Assembly (NCBI GenBank): GCA_029940245.1
Contig: JAOZRF010000119.1
Coordinates: forward strand, 1 to 7,830
DNA from: Desulfobacula sp.
GTDB lineage: Bacteria; Desulfobacterota; Desulfobacteria; Desulfobacterales; Desulfobacteraceae
DNA: 7,830 bases
Direction: 5' to 3'
Made by a program: the position numbers and the translations under genes. The notes under the pieces were generated by a model. That model worked only from the letters and a program-made list of their open reading frames with translations. It was not told the origin of the DNA and did not search any database. Position 1 is the first letter of the stretch. Each line of letters begins with the position of its first letter. Below are positions 7,590 to 7,830 of this stretch, piece after piece.

Positions 7590-7830
7590 TTATCCATAAT
7601 CGTTTATAACTTCACGGGATTCCCCTTGAAATACTTCTTTTATATGCCAGCCAGTATATTCCTGAACGGGATAATAAATTGTTCTCTGAGGTATTCTTAA
7701 TTTTTTCCCGTGAAATTTCATCAACCATTCTTCAAAACCTTTGGTTCCGTTTACCCGATCTGACACCAAAATTATCAAATCATCGGAGATAGTATATGCC
7801 CCGCGGTCAAATAGTTTGTGGTGTAAAGAG
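7590..7830 (-). CDS. HNH restriction endonuclease, C-terminal end (rest off the right edge)
   Basis: The frame enters from the right edge and ends at TAA 7592-7590, giving 79 residues. It starts SLHHKLFDRGAYTISDDL, where LHHKLFDRG is the terminal part of an HNH (beta-beta-alpha metal) nuclease site. It continues with ILVSDRVNG, FEEWLMKFHGKKLRIPQR and GWHIKEVFQG. This matches the ending of HNH endonucleases as I recall it (CxxHHKxFDRGxFT, then FHGxxLxxPQRP, then WHRREVFxG). That family includes enzymes annotated as phosphorothioated-DNA-binding restriction endonucleases (ScoMcrA-like). The piece is intact, but the catalytic core and any DNA-recognition domain lie outside the window, so whether the whole gene works cannot be judged. 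Its stop is only nine bases from the truncated ATPase start, consistent with a shared operon. Confidence 0.7.
   Translation of the reverse strand, partial: SLHHKLFDRGAYTISDDLIILVSDRVNGTKGFEEWLMKFHGKKLRIPQRTIYYPVQEYTGWHIKEVFQGESREVINDYG

Overview
The window is AT-rich (about 40 % G+C by eye) and comes from a Gram-negative-like bacterium, possibly a member of the Desulfobacterota. That assignment rests only on general character (a 7TM-DISM hybrid kinase, a DUF433/DUF5615 toxin-antitoxin pair, base composition) and is weak. No tRNA, rRNA, CRISPR array or insertion sequence was seen.

Layout. (1) Positions 1-623, minus strand: a toxin-antitoxin operon with a good promoter, a DUF433-type antitoxin and a DUF5615 PIN-like toxin that runs off the left edge. 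The two genes share an ATGA overlap. (2) Positions 526-925: non-coding DNA with a perfect 10-bp inverted repeat and a G-rich island. (3) Positions 926-1093, plus strand: a 55-codon frame resembling the start of a MerR-type helix-turn-helix protein, probably a remnant. (4) Positions 1097-4087, plus strand: an intact 996-residue membrane sensor with signal peptide, periplasmic domain, 7TM-DISM, histidine kinase, receiver and diguanylate cyclase domains in one chain. (5) Positions 4151-7830, minus strand: a decayed defence-type operon that converges on the sensor gene.

Region 5 is the most informative part. Read on the minus strand it holds the tail of an HNH endonuclease of the kind linked to modified (phosphorothioated) DNA, then an AAA-type ATPase, then the last 21 codons of an unidentified gene, then a giant FtsK/HerA-like motor. 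The two long open frames here do not correspond to genes. The 435-codon frame at 5866-7173 is a chimera: it starts inside the ATPase, crosses the tail of the unidentified gene in the wrong frame and ends in the first codons of the motor. The 585-codon frame at 4151-5908 is the motor with its start gone and at least one internal block missing, including the Walker A loop, while Walker B is kept. The ATPase carries two in-frame stops and an altered Walker A. The pattern is that of an operon shrinking through several separate deletions plus point mutations, with the surviving blocks still well conserved.

In function, the sensor is probably the only fully active large protein here, turning an extracellular cue into phosphorelay and cyclic-di-GMP output. 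The toxin-antitoxin pair and the dead restriction-like operon suggest an accessory or defence island. Family assignments come from recalled motifs and were not checked by search.
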